Position numbers and translations under genes: made by a program. Shown here piece after piece: positions 47,185-56,348 of a stretch of DNA of 64,000 nucleotides (its first letter is position 1; every line of letters begins with the position of its first letter). Source of the DNA: Corynebacterium comes (GTDB lineage Bacteria > Actinomycetota > Actinomycetes > Mycobacteriales > Mycobacteriaceae); NCBI RefSeq assembly GCF_009734405.1, contig NZ_CP046453.1, positions 434,001-498,000 on the forward strand, read 5' to 3'. The notes beneath the pieces were generated by a model. That model was given only the letters and a program-made list of their open reading frames with translations, searched no databases and was not told the origin of the DNA.

Positions 47185-47213
47185 TTGGTTTTCCACGCCC
47201 CTGCAGGTATTGT
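47185..47213 (+). promoter_or_regulatory. Probable infA promoter
   Basis: TTGGTT (47185-47190) and TATTGT (47208-47213) with a 17-base spacer. The predicted start is near 47220, leaving about 88 bases of leader that contain a perfect hairpin, GCACCTGC (47243-47250) / GCAGGTGC (47268-47275). Confidence 0.5.
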
Positions 47214-47307
47214 GGTTTTTTGGTGTATATGCTGCCGCGTATGCACCTGCAGTAGACCTGTAAATCAGCAGGTGCCGTAACCAGCCGGCACCAGGAATGT
47301 GGAGGAT

Positions 47308-47526
47308 ATGGCAAAGGAAGGCGCCATCGAGGTTGAGGGCCGGATTGTCGAGCCCCTGCCGAATGCAATGTTCCGCGTCGAGCTTGACAACGGACACAAA
47401 GTTCTCGCTCACATCAGTGGCAAGATGCGCCAGCACTACATCCGTATCCTGCCCGAGGATCGCGTCGTTGTGGAGCTGTCTCCGTACGACCTGACCCGCG
47501 GACGCATCGTCTACCGCTACAAGTAG
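47308..47526 (+). CDS. infA: Translation initiation factor IF-1
   Basis: 72-residue OB-fold factor that binds the ribosomal A site. The ATG at 47308, with GGAGGAT before it, gives [20 protein letters not shown]; a GTG nine bases earlier is rejected. [20 protein letters not shown] and [12 protein letters not shown] complete the protein. rpmJ, usually next, is absent: the 202 bases before rpsM contain no L36-like ORF. Confidence 0.98.
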   Translation: MAKEGAIEVEGRIVEPLPNAMFRVELDNGHKVLAHISGKMRQHYIRILPEDRVVVELSPYDLTRGRIVYRYK

Positions 47527-47728
47527 GACAAACCGCCTCCTTACTCCACGGCATTCGCCGCGGGGTTGCTTAACGCCGCCCCTGCGAGTGCCACACCTAC
47601 CTTCGGCCGCGGTGGCTGAAGCCCCATGAATCACGATCCATCGTCCGGTCATCGGTCCGGGCAAAGCATCGCTTGGTGGGGATGAGTAGGGAGAAAACCA
47701 CCGTAAACAACCCGAAAGGTACTGCCAC

Positions 47729-48097
47729 ATGGCACGTCTTGCAGGTGTTGACCTTCCGCGCAACAAGCGTATGGAGATCGCACTCACTTATATCTACGGC
47801 ATCGGCCCCACCCGTGCCGCCCAGCTGCTCGAGGAGACCGGCGTCTCTCCCGACCTGCGCACCGACAACCTGACAGATGAGCAGGTTGCCGCTCTTCGTG
47901 ACGTCATCGAAAACACCTGGAAGGTGGAGGGCGACCTCCGCCGCGAAGTCCAGGCCGACATCCGTCGCAAGATTGAGATCGGTTCGTACCAGGGCCTGCG
48001 CCACCGTCGTGGACTGCCCGTCCGTGGCCAGCGCACCAAGACCAACGCACGTACGCGTAAGGGTCCGAAGAAGACGATCGCCGGAAAGAAGAAGTAG
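47729..48097 (+). CDS. rpsM: 30S ribosomal protein S13
   Basis: 122-residue S13 of the 30S head and intersubunit bridge B1. It starts [20 protein letters not shown] and ends with [20 protein letters not shown] and [24 protein letters not shown] precedes the ATG. First gene of the alpha operon segment. Confidence 0.99.
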   Translation: MARLAGVDLPRNKRMEIALTYIYGIGPTRAAQLLEETGVSPDLRTDNLTDEQVAALRDVIENTWKVEGDLRREVQADIRRKIEIGSYQGLRHRRGLPVRGQRTKTNARTRKGPKKTIAGKKK

Positions 48098-48100
48098 AAT

Positions 48101-48505
48101 ATGCCTCCGAAGACTCGCTCTGGCGCACGCCGTACCGGCCGTCGCGTCGTAAAGAAGAACGTGGCCCAGGGCCACGCCTACATCAAGTCCACCTTCAACA
48201 ACACCATCGTGTCGATCACCGACACCACCGGTGCTGTCGTGTCCTGGGCATCGTCCGGCCACGTCGGGTTCAAGGGCTCCCGTAAGTCCACCCCGTTCGC
48301 CGCTCAGATGGCTGCCGAGAGTGCTGCCCGCAAGGCAATGGATCACGGCATGAAGAAGGTCGACGTGTTCGTCAAGGGCCCGGGATCGGGCCGCGAGACT
48401 GCAATCCGTTCCCTCCAGGCCGCCGGCCTTGAGGTGTCCTCCATCTCGGACGTGACGCCGCAGCCCCACAACGGTTGCCGTCCGCCCAAGCGCCGTCGCG
48501 TTTAA
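48101..48505 (+). CDS. rpsK: 30S ribosomal protein S11
   Basis: 134-residue S11 of the 30S platform. [40 protein letters not shown] and [18 protein letters not shown] match the family throughout. Three bases separate it from rpsM. Confidence 0.99.
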   Translation: MPPKTRSGARRTGRRVVKKNVAQGHAYIKSTFNNTIVSITDTTGAVVSWASSGHVGFKGSRKSTPFAAQMAAESAARKAMDHGMKKVDVFVKGPGSGRETAIRSLQAAGLEVSSISDVTPQPHNGCRPPKRRRV

Positions 48506-48551
48506 TCGCACACCGTCGCGTTCAATCAGAGAGAGGAAAAGGTAAGCAAAC

Positions 48552-49157
48552 ATGGCTCGTTATACCGGTCCTGTAACCCGTAAGTCCCGCCGCCTCCGCG
48601 TCGACCTCGTCGGCGGAGATATGGCTTTCGAGCGTCGTCCCTACCCCCCGGGGCAGGCTGGCCGCGCTCGCATCAAAGAGTCTGAGTACCTCCTGCAGCT
48701 GCAGGAGAAGCAGAAGGCTCGTTTCACCTACGGCGTGATGGAGAAGCAGTTCCGTCGCTACTACGCCGAGGCCACCCGTCGCCCGGGTAAGACCGGCGAC
48801 AACCTGGTCATCATGCTGGAGTCCCGCCTGGACAACGTGATCTACCGTGCAGGCCTCGCCCGCACCCGTCGTCAGTCCCGTCAGCTGGTCTCCCACGGTC
48901 ACTTCCTCGTGAACGGCAAGAGGGTCAACGTCCCGTCCTTCCAGGTGTCCCAGTACGACATCATTGATGTCCGTGACAAGTCCCGTGAGATGATCTGGTT
49001 CGAAGAGGCACAGGACAGCCTCGTCGACGCCGTCGTGCCGGCCTGGCTGCAGGTCGTCCCGTCCACTCTGCGCATCCTCGTGCACCAGCTGCCCGAGCGC
49101 GCTCAGATCGACGTCCCGCTGCAGGAGCAGCTCATCGTCGAGTACTACTCGAAGTAA
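48552..49157 (+). CDS. rpsD: 30S ribosomal protein S4
   Basis: 201-residue S4, a 16S assembly initiator and accuracy protein. It starts MARYTGPVTRKSRRLRVDLV. The S4 domain RLDNVIYRAGLARTRRQSRQ, then LVSHGHFLVNGKRVN, is intact. The N-terminal zinc-binding cysteines of some S4 proteins are absent (the cysteine-free type). A perfect hairpin follows the stop. Confidence 0.99.
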   Translation: MARYTGPVTRKSRRLRVDLVGGDMAFERRPYPPGQAGRARIKESEYLLQLQEKQKARFTYGVMEKQFRRYYAEATRRPGKTGDNLVIMLESRLDNVIYRAGLARTRRQSRQLVSHGHFLVNGKRVNVPSFQVSQYDIIDVRDKSREMIWFEEAQDSLVDAVVPAWLQVVPSTLRILVHQLPERAQIDVPLQEQLIVEYYSK

Positions 49158-49163
49158 TTCTTC

Positions 49164-49191
49164 CTCCCGGACCGGCAAACCGGTCCGGGAG
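49164..49191 (+). terminator. Perfect hairpin between rpsD and rpoA
   Basis: CTCCCGGACCGG (49164-49175), loop CAAA, CCGGTCCGGGAG (49180-49191): a 12-base perfect stem seven bases after the rpsD stop. The next bases are AGAATCCTT, without a T run, so it may be an attenuator or a processing and stability element rather than a full terminator. Confidence 0.55.
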
Positions 49192-49226
49192 AGAATCCTT
49201 CGCATCTGCAATCCTCATTTTCCGAA

Positions 49227-49248
49227 CGACGTCAAATAGCGGACGTCG
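49227..49248 (+). repeat. Inverted repeat just before the rpoA ribosome binding site
   Basis: CGACGTC (49227-49233) and GACGTCG (49242-49248) form a perfect 7-base inverted repeat with an 8-base spacer, ending three bases before the AAAGGAG of rpoA. It could occlude or expose the site in mRNA, or bind a regulator in DNA. Confidence 0.5.
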
Positions 49249-49263
49249 ACAAAGGAGAGTTTC

Positions 49264-50289
49264 ATGCTCATTTCCCAGCGTCCTGTGCTCACCGAGGAGT
49301 ACATCAATCCCGCTCGTTCCCGGTTCGTCATTGAGCCGCTCGAGCCGGGTTTCGGTTACACCCTCGGCAACTCGCTGCGCCGTACCCTGCTGTCGTCCAT
49401 CCCGGGCGCGGCTGTCACCTCCGTCAAGATCGACGGTGTGCTCCACGAGTTCACCACGATCAACGGTGTGAAAGAGGATATCTCTGAGATCATCCTCAAC
49501 ATCAAGGGTCTGGTCCTGTCTTCCGACTCTGACGAGCCGGTTGTCATGTACCTGAGCAAGGAAGGCCCGGGAGAGGTCACCGCCGGCGACATTCAGCCGC
49601 CGGCCGGTGTGGAGATCCACAACCCGGATCTCATCATCGCCAACCTCAATGAGCATGCACGTCTGGACATCGAGTTCATCGTCGAGCGTGGCCGCGGCTA
49701 CGTTCCGGCGGCCACCACCGCCGGCGGCGGAGACATCGGCCGTATCCCGGTCGATCAGATCTACTCCCCGGTGCTGAAGGTCAGCTACAAGGTCGAGGCC
49801 ACCCGTGTCGAGCAGCGCACGGACTTCGACAAGCTGATCATCGATGTCGAGACCAAGGGCTCCATCACCGCCCGTGACGCAGTCGCGTCCGCAGGTAAGA
49901 CCCTCGTTGAGCTCTTCGGCCTGGCCCGTGAGCTCAACACCGCCGCAGAAGGCATCGAGATCGGTCCCTCCCCGCAGGAGACCGAATACATCGCCGCCTA
50001 CGGCATGCCGATCGAGGACCTGAACTTCTCCGTCCGTTCCTACAACTGCCTGAAGCGTCAGGAGATCCACACCGTCGGTGAGCTCGCAGAGTGCACCGAA
50101 TCGGACCTGCTGGATATCCGCAACTTCGGTCAGAAGTCGATCAACGAAGTGAAGATCAAGCTCGCCGGCCTGGGTCTGACCCTGAAGGACGCACCCGAGG
50201 ATTTTGATCCCTCCACCCTGGAGGGCTACGACGCCGAGACCGGCGACTTCGTCGACATCGACGAAGACGCAGCCGAGGATTCCGAGTAG
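49264..50289 (+). CDS. rpoA: RNA polymerase alpha subunit
   Basis: 341 residues. The N-terminal assembly domain contains [20 protein letters not shown] and [20 protein letters not shown]. The C-terminal DNA- and activator-binding domain contains [20 protein letters not shown] and [21 protein letters not shown] long acidic tail follows. AAAGGAG lies about seven bases before the ATG. Confidence 0.99.
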   Translation: MLISQRPVLTEEYINPARSRFVIEPLEPGFGYTLGNSLRRTLLSSIPGAAVTSVKIDGVLHEFTTINGVKEDISEIILNIKGLVLSSDSDEPVVMYLSKEGPGEVTAGDIQPPAGVEIHNPDLIIANLNEHARLDIEFIVERGRGYVPAATTAGGGDIGRIPVDQIYSPVLKVSYKVEATRVEQRTDFDKLIIDVETKGSITARDAVASAGKTLVELFGLARELNTAAEGIEIGPSPQETEYIAAYGMPIEDLNFSVRSYNCLKRQEIHTVGELAECTESDLLDIRNFGQKSINEVKIKLAGLGLTLKDAPEDFDPSTLEGYDAETGDFVDIDEDAAEDSE

Positions 50290-50364
50290 CACGCCCAGCC
50301 GGGCACCCGACGCACACGTCGGGAGCCCACGCGCTCAATACATACGTACCCGAGGAGTACCAAC

Positions 50365-50946
50365 ATGCCTACCCCTAAAAAGGGCGCCCGTCTCGGCGGC
50401 TCCGCGAGCAACCAGAAGAAGATCCTCTCTAACCTGGCTGCCGCGCTGTTCGAGCACGGTGCGATCAAGACCACCGACGCCAAGGCCAAGACCCTGCGTC
50501 CCTACGTGGAGAAGCTGATCACCAAGGCAAAGGACGGCTCTGTTGCCGCCCGCCGCCAGGTGCTCACTGATGTTCCGCACAAGGACGTCGTGGCCTACCT
50601 CTTCAACGAGCTGGCCCCGAAGTTCGAGAACCGTGCAGGTGGCTACACCCGCATCATCAAGCTCGAGAACCGCGCCGGCGATAACGCCCCGATGTCTCAG
50701 ATCTCCCTCGTTCTCGAGGAGACCGTGAGCTCCGAGGCCACCCGCGCCGCCCGCGCCGCAGCTTCCAAGCAGGCCGTCGACGAGTCTCCGGCAGAGGAGA
50801 CCCCGTCCGAGAACGTTGAGATCAACGCCGAGGACACCGCCGCCGACCCGACCGAGCCCGCTGAGGGCGACGTCTCCGCAGAGGCTCCGGCACAGCCGGG
50901 TTCCGTCTCTGAGGCAGAGGCAGAGGCCAAGGCCGAGGAGAAGTAA
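50365..50946 (+). CDS. rplQ: 50S ribosomal protein L17 with acidic C-terminal extension
   Basis: 193 residues, longer than the usual 120-170. The core is canonical: [40 protein letters not shown] and [20 protein letters not shown]. From about residue 130 the protein is an Ala/Glu/Pro-rich low-complexity tail ending [11 protein letters not shown]. Such tails occur in actinobacterial L17, with unknown function. Last gene of the alpha operon, followed by a terminator. Confidence 0.98.
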   Translation: MPTPKKGARLGGSASNQKKILSNLAAALFEHGAIKTTDAKAKTLRPYVEKLITKAKDGSVAARRQVLTDVPHKDVVAYLFNELAPKFENRAGGYTRIIKLENRAGDNAPMSQISLVLEETVSSEATRAARAAASKQAVDESPAEETPSENVEINAEDTAADPTEPAEGDVSAEAPAQPGSVSEAEAEAKAEEK

Positions 50947-50977
50947 TTCTCCCGGCGGCCTCAGCCGCTCGCTGATC

Positions 50978-51023
50978 ACCGCATCCGCCTCCCGCTTTGT
51001 CCGGGGAGTCGGGTGCGGTTTTC
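50978..51023 (+). terminator. rho-independent terminator after rplQ
   Basis: ACCGCATCCG (50978-50987) pairs with CGGGTGCGGT (51010-51019) with one wobble, with a second inner pairing TCCC / GGGA, followed by TTTCG. Confidence 0.8.
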
Positions 51024-51096
51024 GCATTCCCGGGGACCGGTGCCGGATGGCTCGTAGGATGGAGGGACACTACCCGTTCCATCGAAGGAAGCCCTC

Positions 51097-51306
51097 ATGC
51101 TCCGCAACGAAGCCCCCCTCGATCGCGCCCTGCGCGGTGTCGCCGCGTTCGTCGCAGCCAACGTCGCGGTCAACCTCCCCGAATCGAAGAAGCCCCTCCA
51201 GCTGGTGCTGCTGGTGCTCGCCGCAGTCCTGGGTGCGACCGCGGTCAAGGGTTTCTGCCCCGTTTACCACCTCCTCGGGATGAGCACCCGCACAGAGGGG
51301 AAGTAG
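51097..51306 (+). CDS. Small DUF2892-like membrane protein
   Basis: 69 residues. An N-terminal amphipathic stretch (LDRALRGVAAFVAANVAVNL) and one hydrophobic helix (PLQLVLLVLAAVLGATAVKG) lead to FCPVYHLLGMSTR, which matches the GFCPxxxLLG signature of DUF2892 / YgaP-type membrane peptides. GAAGGAAG precedes the ATG. A TAGGAT at 51055-51060 may be its -10 box. Function unknown. Confidence 0.7.
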   Translation: MLRNEAPLDRALRGVAAFVAANVAVNLPESKKPLQLVLLVLAAVLGATAVKGFCPVYHLLGMSTRTEGK

Positions 51307-51332
51307 CGGGTGGTCGGTATCCTTGATCCACC

Positions 51333-52193
51333 ATGGATACCGACCAGCTGCGCCTCCGCCTCGACCTCGCCTATGACGGCACGGACTTCCACGGTTGGGC
51401 CCGTCAGAAGCCGCAGGACGGCACCGAATCACTGCGGACGGTGCAGGGGGTCCTGGAGGATGCCCTGTCGCTGATCCTGCGTATCGACGCCGTGCTCACC
51501 GTCGCCGGCCGCACCGACGCCGGTGTGCACGCCGCAGGGCAGGTGGCACACCTGGATGTGCCGGCGGACCGACTGCAGCAGCGCACCATCGACGGCGATC
51601 CCATGCGCCTGGTCCGTCGTCTGGCTCGTCTTCTCCCCGACGATGTGCGCGTCCACGCCGTGACGCTCGCGCCGGAGGGGTTCGACGCACGGTTCTCCGC
51701 GCTGCGCCGTCACTACGTCTACCGGTTGACCACCCACCCGCGGGGCCCGCTGCCCACCCGGGCGCGTGACACCGCGCACTGGCCGAAGCCGGTGGACCTC
51801 AGCGCCATGCAGTCGGCGGCCGGCGTACTGGTGGGTCTGCATGACTTCGCGGCCTTCTGCAAGGCGCGGCCCCATGCCACGACGATCCGCGAGCTGCAGG
51901 CCTTCACCTGGCACGACGTGTCCACGCCGACCGAGCCGCAGCTCTATGAGGCGCATGTGACGGCCGATGCGTTCTGCTGGAACATGGTGCGCTCGCTGGT
52001 GGGGACGTGCCTGGCGGTGGGGGAGGGGCGTCGAGAAGCAACGTTGCCGGCGCACCTGCTCGAGGAGAGCGAACGTTCCCCGCTCATTCCGCTGGCTCCG
52101 GCGAAGGGCCTGAGCATGGTCGGCGTGGATTTCCCTGCCGACGGGGATCTCGCCGCGCGCACACACATCACGCGGGACAGACGCGTGCTCTAG
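51333..52193 (+). CDS. truA: tRNA pseudouridine(38-40) synthase
   Basis: Isomerises uridines 38-40 in the anticodon arm; 286 residues. The catalytic aspartate is Asp62 in [20 protein letters not shown]. It also contains [15 protein letters not shown] and [20 protein letters not shown]. The N-terminal [17 protein letters not shown] is typical. Location after rplQ is the common actinobacterial arrangement. Confidence 0.97.
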   Translation: MDTDQLRLRLDLAYDGTDFHGWARQKPQDGTESLRTVQGVLEDALSLILRIDAVLTVAGRTDAGVHAAGQVAHLDVPADRLQQRTIDGDPMRLVRRLARLLPDDVRVHAVTLAPEGFDARFSALRRHYVYRLTTHPRGPLPTRARDTAHWPKPVDLSAMQSAAGVLVGLHDFAAFCKARPHATTIRELQAFTWHDVSTPTEPQLYEAHVTADAFCWNMVRSLVGTCLAVGEGRREATLPAHLLEESERSPLIPLAPAKGLSMVGVDFPADGDLAARTHITRDRRVL

Positions 52194-52312
52194 AAGTGTG
52201 AGGTGCCTTGCGGCGGGTCCGTAGGTGTGCGGGCCGGCTTCGAGTTGTAGACTCATGCCTTGTTTGCGCGGCCTGGTGCCGTGAGTTTGTCGGAAGTTCG
52301 CCGGAAGGGCTG

Positions 52313-54586
52313 GTGTCTGGGGTGGAGTTGTTCCCGCTGGTGCTCATCGCGGCGCTGGTGTTCACCGTGCCAGGTGCGATCCTGGGTTGGGTGTCCGGAC
52401 TACGGCTGCCGTGGGCCGCTGCGGGCTCCGTGCCGCTGAGCTTCGGCGTCTTCGGCCTCGGTGCGTGGGGCCTCGGACAGCTGGACGTCCGTTACACGTG
52501 GGGAACCTTCCTGCTCTTCTGGCTGGCCGTGGTTGTGCTGGCCATGCTGTGGCACGGTGGATTCCTGCTGCTGAGACGGCGGCGCCCGAAGGACCCGGAA
52601 TCCGATGAACCACTGCCGAAGAACCGGCAGGGCGGCGTGCTCGACCCTGCGTGGCTGCTGCCGGCGGCCGGAGTCCTCACGGGTATGTGGCTGCTCATCG
52701 ACCGGGGACTCAGGTTCTTCCGTGACGTTCCGGGTGAACTGGAGAATATCGTCCAGGGCTGGGACGTCCACTGGCATGCCTCCATGGTGCGCTGGTTCAT
52801 GGACGAGGGCATCGCGGACCCCACCCGGCAGGGTGAACTCCGGAACATCGAGACCGGCGACGGCATGTACTACCCCTCGGCCTGGCACGTGGGCGCGGGA
52901 CTAGTCGGTGAGGCGGCGAACCTGAGCCCCATCGCTGCGATGAACCTCACCAGCATCGTGCTGCCGGGTATGCTGCTGCCGCTGTCGGTGGCGATGATCG
53001 CCTGGAAGATGGTCGGCCGCGGCGGGCTCACCGCACAGATCGCGGCCGGCATCGGTGGCATCGCGGTGTTCGCCTCCCCGGTCCTCATGTGGATCGGATA
53101 CTACGTCGGCGCGTGGCCTTACCTGGCCGCGGTGTCTGCCGCGGGTGTGGTTATCGCGTTGTTCATGCACGTGCCCTACCGGCCGGTCGCGGCCTTCGCG
53201 GCGATGATGTCCTTCCTCGGTCTGGTACAGCTGCATCCCTCGGCGGTGACCATCGTCGTGCTGGCACTGGCACTGTGGTGGCTGCTGTACCTGGTGTGGG
53301 CCCCGTCCCGCCCTGCGGAGACGGTCCGCGGCAAGGTGGCGGTGCGCCTGCAGGACGTCGGTTGGCTGGCGGTGGCCGGCGGCCTGGGCGTCGCGCTCCT
53401 GCTGCCGCAGCTGCTCAGCGGCAGCAGCGCCGGCGAGGAGGTCTCCTCCTTCACCGCTTTCGAGGACGTCACCCGCGAGGAGTCGTGGACGAAGGCCATC
53501 GAGATGCAGACCCGCCACACGGACATGTTCGTGGATCTCAACCAGACGCCTCTGCTCTGGCTGGCCGGGATCGGCGCGGTGGCGCTCATCGTCTGGCGCC
53601 GCAACCTGTGGGCCCCGGTGTTCTGGTTCCTCAGCGTCGCAATGACGGCGAACGCCCTCATGCTCTTCGGACAGCCCTGGGGCGACTGGCTCAACATCAT
53701 CGGCAACCTGCACTACGCCACGGCACACCGCCTGGTCATGCCGGTCGCACTGGTCACCTTCGCCGCCGCCGGTGTCGGCCTGGCGGTGCTCATCCGCCTC
53801 ATCAGCCTGGCGCCGCTGAAAATGAACGACACCTGGACCCGGGTATCCGTGGCCCTGTCCGTCGTCCTGGGCATCGGAGCCGGCTGGGGAACCGCGGTGT
53901 GGGCGACCCGCGACACCGTCATGGACGGCGCCGAATGGGCGATCAACGCTCCCCGCCAGGACGACCGCATGGTCTCCGAGGCGGACATCCGTGCCTTCGA
54001 CTGGCTGGCGGAGCAGCCGGGCGCCTACGAGGGCATCATCATGGGGGAGCCCGCCGACGGCCACGGCTGGATGTACGCCTACAACGGTCTGCCTTCGATG
54101 ATGCGCCACTACCTGTGGCCCAATGTGGACCGTGCCTCCGCCACCGATCTGCTGTACTGGCACCCCGACCTGCTCGGTGTGGGAAACCACGGGGACCCGG
54201 ACCAGATCAACAACGTGGACAAGGCCGCCGCGGAGATGGACGTGAACTTCTTCTTCGTCTCTCCGTGGAGCTTCTGGGCCTTCCAGGAGCCGCGCTTCGA
54301 GATGATCGACGGGCTCTGGACCACGCGGGGCGTGACGCCGGTGTACCGCGACCGGAACGTCGCGATCTTCGCCGTGAACCAGGCCTTCACCGACTCCGAG
54401 CTGGAGCAGATGCGCGCGCCCGGCAACTCCCCGGAGGAGCTGCCGCCCCTGCTTCTCGACGCCGCCGGTGACCCCGTGTTCCACCGACCCAGCAAGCCCG
54501 ACCAGGGCGGTGAGGGGGCCCTGGAAACCCCCGGCAACCCCGCGCTGATTCCCGCTCCGGTTGAGATCCCCGCGACCCGGCCTTAG
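52313..54586 (+). CDS. Large polytopic membrane protein (DUF6541-like)
   Basis: 757 residues from the GTG at 52313 (GGAAGGG site); a GTG three codons later is possible and the open frame extends further upstream without support. At least 11 hydrophobic segments cover residues 1 to about 530, with an extracytoplasmic loop rich in Asp/Trp/His (NIVQGWDVHWHASMVRWFMD). The C-terminal 200 residues are soluble, ending in a Pro-rich tail. Topology resembles GT-C glycosyltransferases acting on polyprenyl-linked sugars, and actinobacterial homologues are annotated DUF6541. An equivalent membrane protein lies between truA and ESX-4 in mycobacteria. Enzymatic function is unproven. Confidence 0.7.
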   Translation: MSGVELFPLVLIAALVFTVPGAILGWVSGLRLPWAAAGSVPLSFGVFGLGAWGLGQLDVRYTWGTFLLFWLAVVVLAMLWHGGFLLLRRRRPKDPESDEPLPKNRQGGVLDPAWLLPAAGVLTGMWLLIDRGLRFFRDVPGELENIVQGWDVHWHASMVRWFMDEGIADPTRQGELRNIETGDGMYYPSAWHVGAGLVGEAANLSPIAAMNLTSIVLPGMLLPLSVAMIAWKMVGRGGLTAQIAAGIGGIAVFASPVLMWIGYYVGAWPYLAAVSAAGVVIALFMHVPYRPVAAFAAMMSFLGLVQLHPSAVTIVVLALALWWLLYLVWAPSRPAETVRGKVAVRLQDVGWLAVAGGLGVALLLPQLLSGSSAGEEVSSFTAFEDVTREESWTKAIEMQTRHTDMFVDLNQTPLLWLAGIGAVALIVWRRNLWAPVFWFLSVAMTANALMLFGQPWGDWLNIIGNLHYATAHRLVMPVALVTFAAAGVGLAVLIRLISLAPLKMNDTWTRVSVALSVVLGIGAGWGTAVWATRDTVMDGAEWAINAPRQDDRMVSEADIRAFDWLAEQPGAYEGIIMGEPADGHGWMYAYNGLPSMMRHYLWPNVDRASATDLLYWHPDLLGVGNHGDPDQINNVDKAAAEMDVNFFFVSPWSFWAFQEPRFEMIDGLWTTRGVTPVYRDRNVAIFAVNQAFTDSELEQMRAPGNSPEELPPLLLDAAGDPVFHRPSKPDQGGEGALETPGNPALIPAPVEIPATRP

Positions 54587-54624
54587 CCTGAAGGTGATAC
54601 TGCTGTCATCAAGGGGGAGATGGC

Positions 54625-55857
54625 GTGAGTTCTGCACTGCTGCCCACGACCCGGGCGCAGGTGACCGGTCACCGGTTCCTACGTCGCCGGGTGGAGCACG
54701 GGCTGGTCTTCGGCGACATCAGGATGATCCATGACCCGCTGTCCGCCCGTCACCGGGCGGTGTTGTTCGGCCTGGTGGCCACGGTTCTCATCGCCGTCGG
54801 CGCGGGCCTGCTCGCCTGGCTGCGCCCCGCGGCGAATCCCGGGGACGCGCCGATCCTGCAGGCCGTGGACGGCGCGCTGTTCGTGCGTGTCGACGACCGC
54901 GTCCACCCCGTGGCCAACCTCGCCTCCGCCCGGCTCATCGTGGGCGAACCGGCGCAGCCCGCACGCATCGGGGAGGACCTGCTCGCCGCCACGGACCGCG
55001 GCGTTCCCCTGGGCATCCACCCTGCCCCGGTGTCTTTCGGTGGCGGCCAGGAGGCGGAGCTGACCTGGTCCGCCTGCTACGGGGAGGACAGGGTCACGGT
55101 GGCCGCCGGGGATCACGTCGCACCGCTCGGTGGCCACCGCGGTGTGCTGGCCACCGCCGGGGGAGCGGACTGGCTGCTCACCACAGACGGCCGACGGCAA
55201 CTCCCGCACCCGGACTCGCCGGAGGGCCGCATCATCCGCCGCGCACTCGCCATCACCGCGGACACCCCGCGGTGGGTACCGCCCGTGGAGGTGCTCAACG
55301 CCGCCGCAGAGCATGATCCCCTCACCATCCCGGAGGTGCTGCCGGAGGAGATCCTCGACACCGGCACCGGACTGTGGGTGCGCCTGCCTTCGGGTGTCTC
55401 GCCGGTCAGCGAGACGCAGGCGCAGGCACTGGCGGACGCTGGCGTGGCGGTGCGCCGCGTGCCCCGCGCAGACCTGGCCGGGCATCCCGACGCCACCCAC
55501 GACCTGTCCCTGCCTGCCCTGATGCCGCTGTGGATCGACCCGGCCGAGCTGACGGTGTGCGCCTCCGACGAGGGGACGGTGACCACCCTGCGACCTGCGG
55601 AGCACCGCCCGGTCACCCTGTCCGGTGAGGGGGTGGCCGATGAGTTCCTCAGCAGCGCGAACTCTGCGATCGCGGTGGACACCGGGCACGGCCACCATGT
55701 CATCGACACCACCGGGCTGCGCCACCCTGTCCCGCATACGGCGGGCCTGACGGCCCTGGGGATGGCGGACACCGTACCTGCCCCGTGGGCGGTCATCCGG
55801 CTGTTGCCGGACGGTGAATCACTCACCGCCGAGGCCGCGCTGCGGGCAGCCTACTGA
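54625..55857 (+). CDS. eccB: Type VII secretion protein EccB (ESX-4 type)
   Basis: 410 residues. A short cytoplasmic N-terminus with the EccB signature (TTRAQVTGHRFLRRRVEHGL), a single transmembrane helix at about residues 46-66, then a large extracytoplasmic domain. Cys151 (WSACYGED) and a cysteine near residue 312 (VCASDEG) could form the disulfide known in EccB. GTG start with GGGGGAGAT. It forms the periplasmic part of the ESX core with EccC and EccD, which lie nearby. The position after truA matches the ESX-4 locus of mycobacteria. Confidence 0.9.
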   Translation: MSSALLPTTRAQVTGHRFLRRRVEHGLVFGDIRMIHDPLSARHRAVLFGLVATVLIAVGAGLLAWLRPAANPGDAPILQAVDGALFVRVDDRVHPVANLASARLIVGEPAQPARIGEDLLAATDRGVPLGIHPAPVSFGGGQEAELTWSACYGEDRVTVAAGDHVAPLGGHRGVLATAGGADWLLTTDGRRQLPHPDSPEGRIIRRALAITADTPRWVPPVEVLNAAAEHDPLTIPEVLPEEILDTGTGLWVRLPSGVSPVSETQAQALADAGVAVRRVPRADLAGHPDATHDLSLPALMPLWIDPAELTVCASDEGTVTTLRPAEHRPVTLSGEGVADEFLSSANSAIAVDTGHGHHVIDTTGLRHPVPHTAGLTALGMADTVPAPWAVIRLLPDGESLTAEAALRAAY

Positions 55858-55919
55858 CTCTCCCCGCAGGTGTGACCTAACCCTGGGAACGATCGTGGTG
55901 AGCGGTTCGTTATACACGT

Positions 55920-56348
55920 ATGCCTTCGATGCGTCAGATGGTCTACCGCCGGGTGGACAGAATCGCGTACACCCACATGCGGGCCAAGGATGGCCGCCAC
56001 GGCTATCTGGTGCGACCTCTGACGCTGGTGATCGGTTGGTCGGTGCTGATCATCGGTCTGATCACCATCCCCCTGCCAGGTCAGGGCTGGTTGACCACTT
56101 TCCTCGGCGTGGGCATCCTCTCACTCGAACAGCGATGGGCTCGTAGAGTGCTCCGCGCCGGGGTGCACCAGTATGACCGCTTCTACTTCTGGTTCAAGCG
56201 GCAGCCGCGGCGCTTCCGCATCTCCGTCGTGAGTGTTCTCGTCCTCATCATCTGGGCCGTGTTCATGTTCGTGGTCTGGGGCGCATGGAAGATGGGCAGC
56301 CTCGACTTCCTCACCCCCTACGCGCAGCGCCTCGGACTGGTCCGATAA
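55920..56348 (+). CDS. PGPGW / TIGR02611-type membrane protein
   Basis: 142 residues. Two hydrophobic regions (LTLVIGWSVLIIGLITIPLP and VSVLVLIIWAVFMFVVWGAW) flank the diagnostic PLPGQGWLTTFLGVGILSLE, the PGPGW signature of the TIGR02611 group. Function unknown. The ATG is directly preceded by TATACACGT and has no ribosome binding site; a leaderless or slightly shorter form (ATG at 55929) is possible. Its 3' end overlaps the convergent mycP gene by 38 bases. Confidence 0.7.
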   Translation: MPSMRQMVYRRVDRIAYTHMRAKDGRHGYLVRPLTLVIGWSVLIIGLITIPLPGQGWLTTFLGVGILSLEQRWARRVLRAGVHQYDRFYFWFKRQPRRFRISVVSVLVLIIWAVFMFVVWGAWKMGSLDFLTPYAQRLGLVR

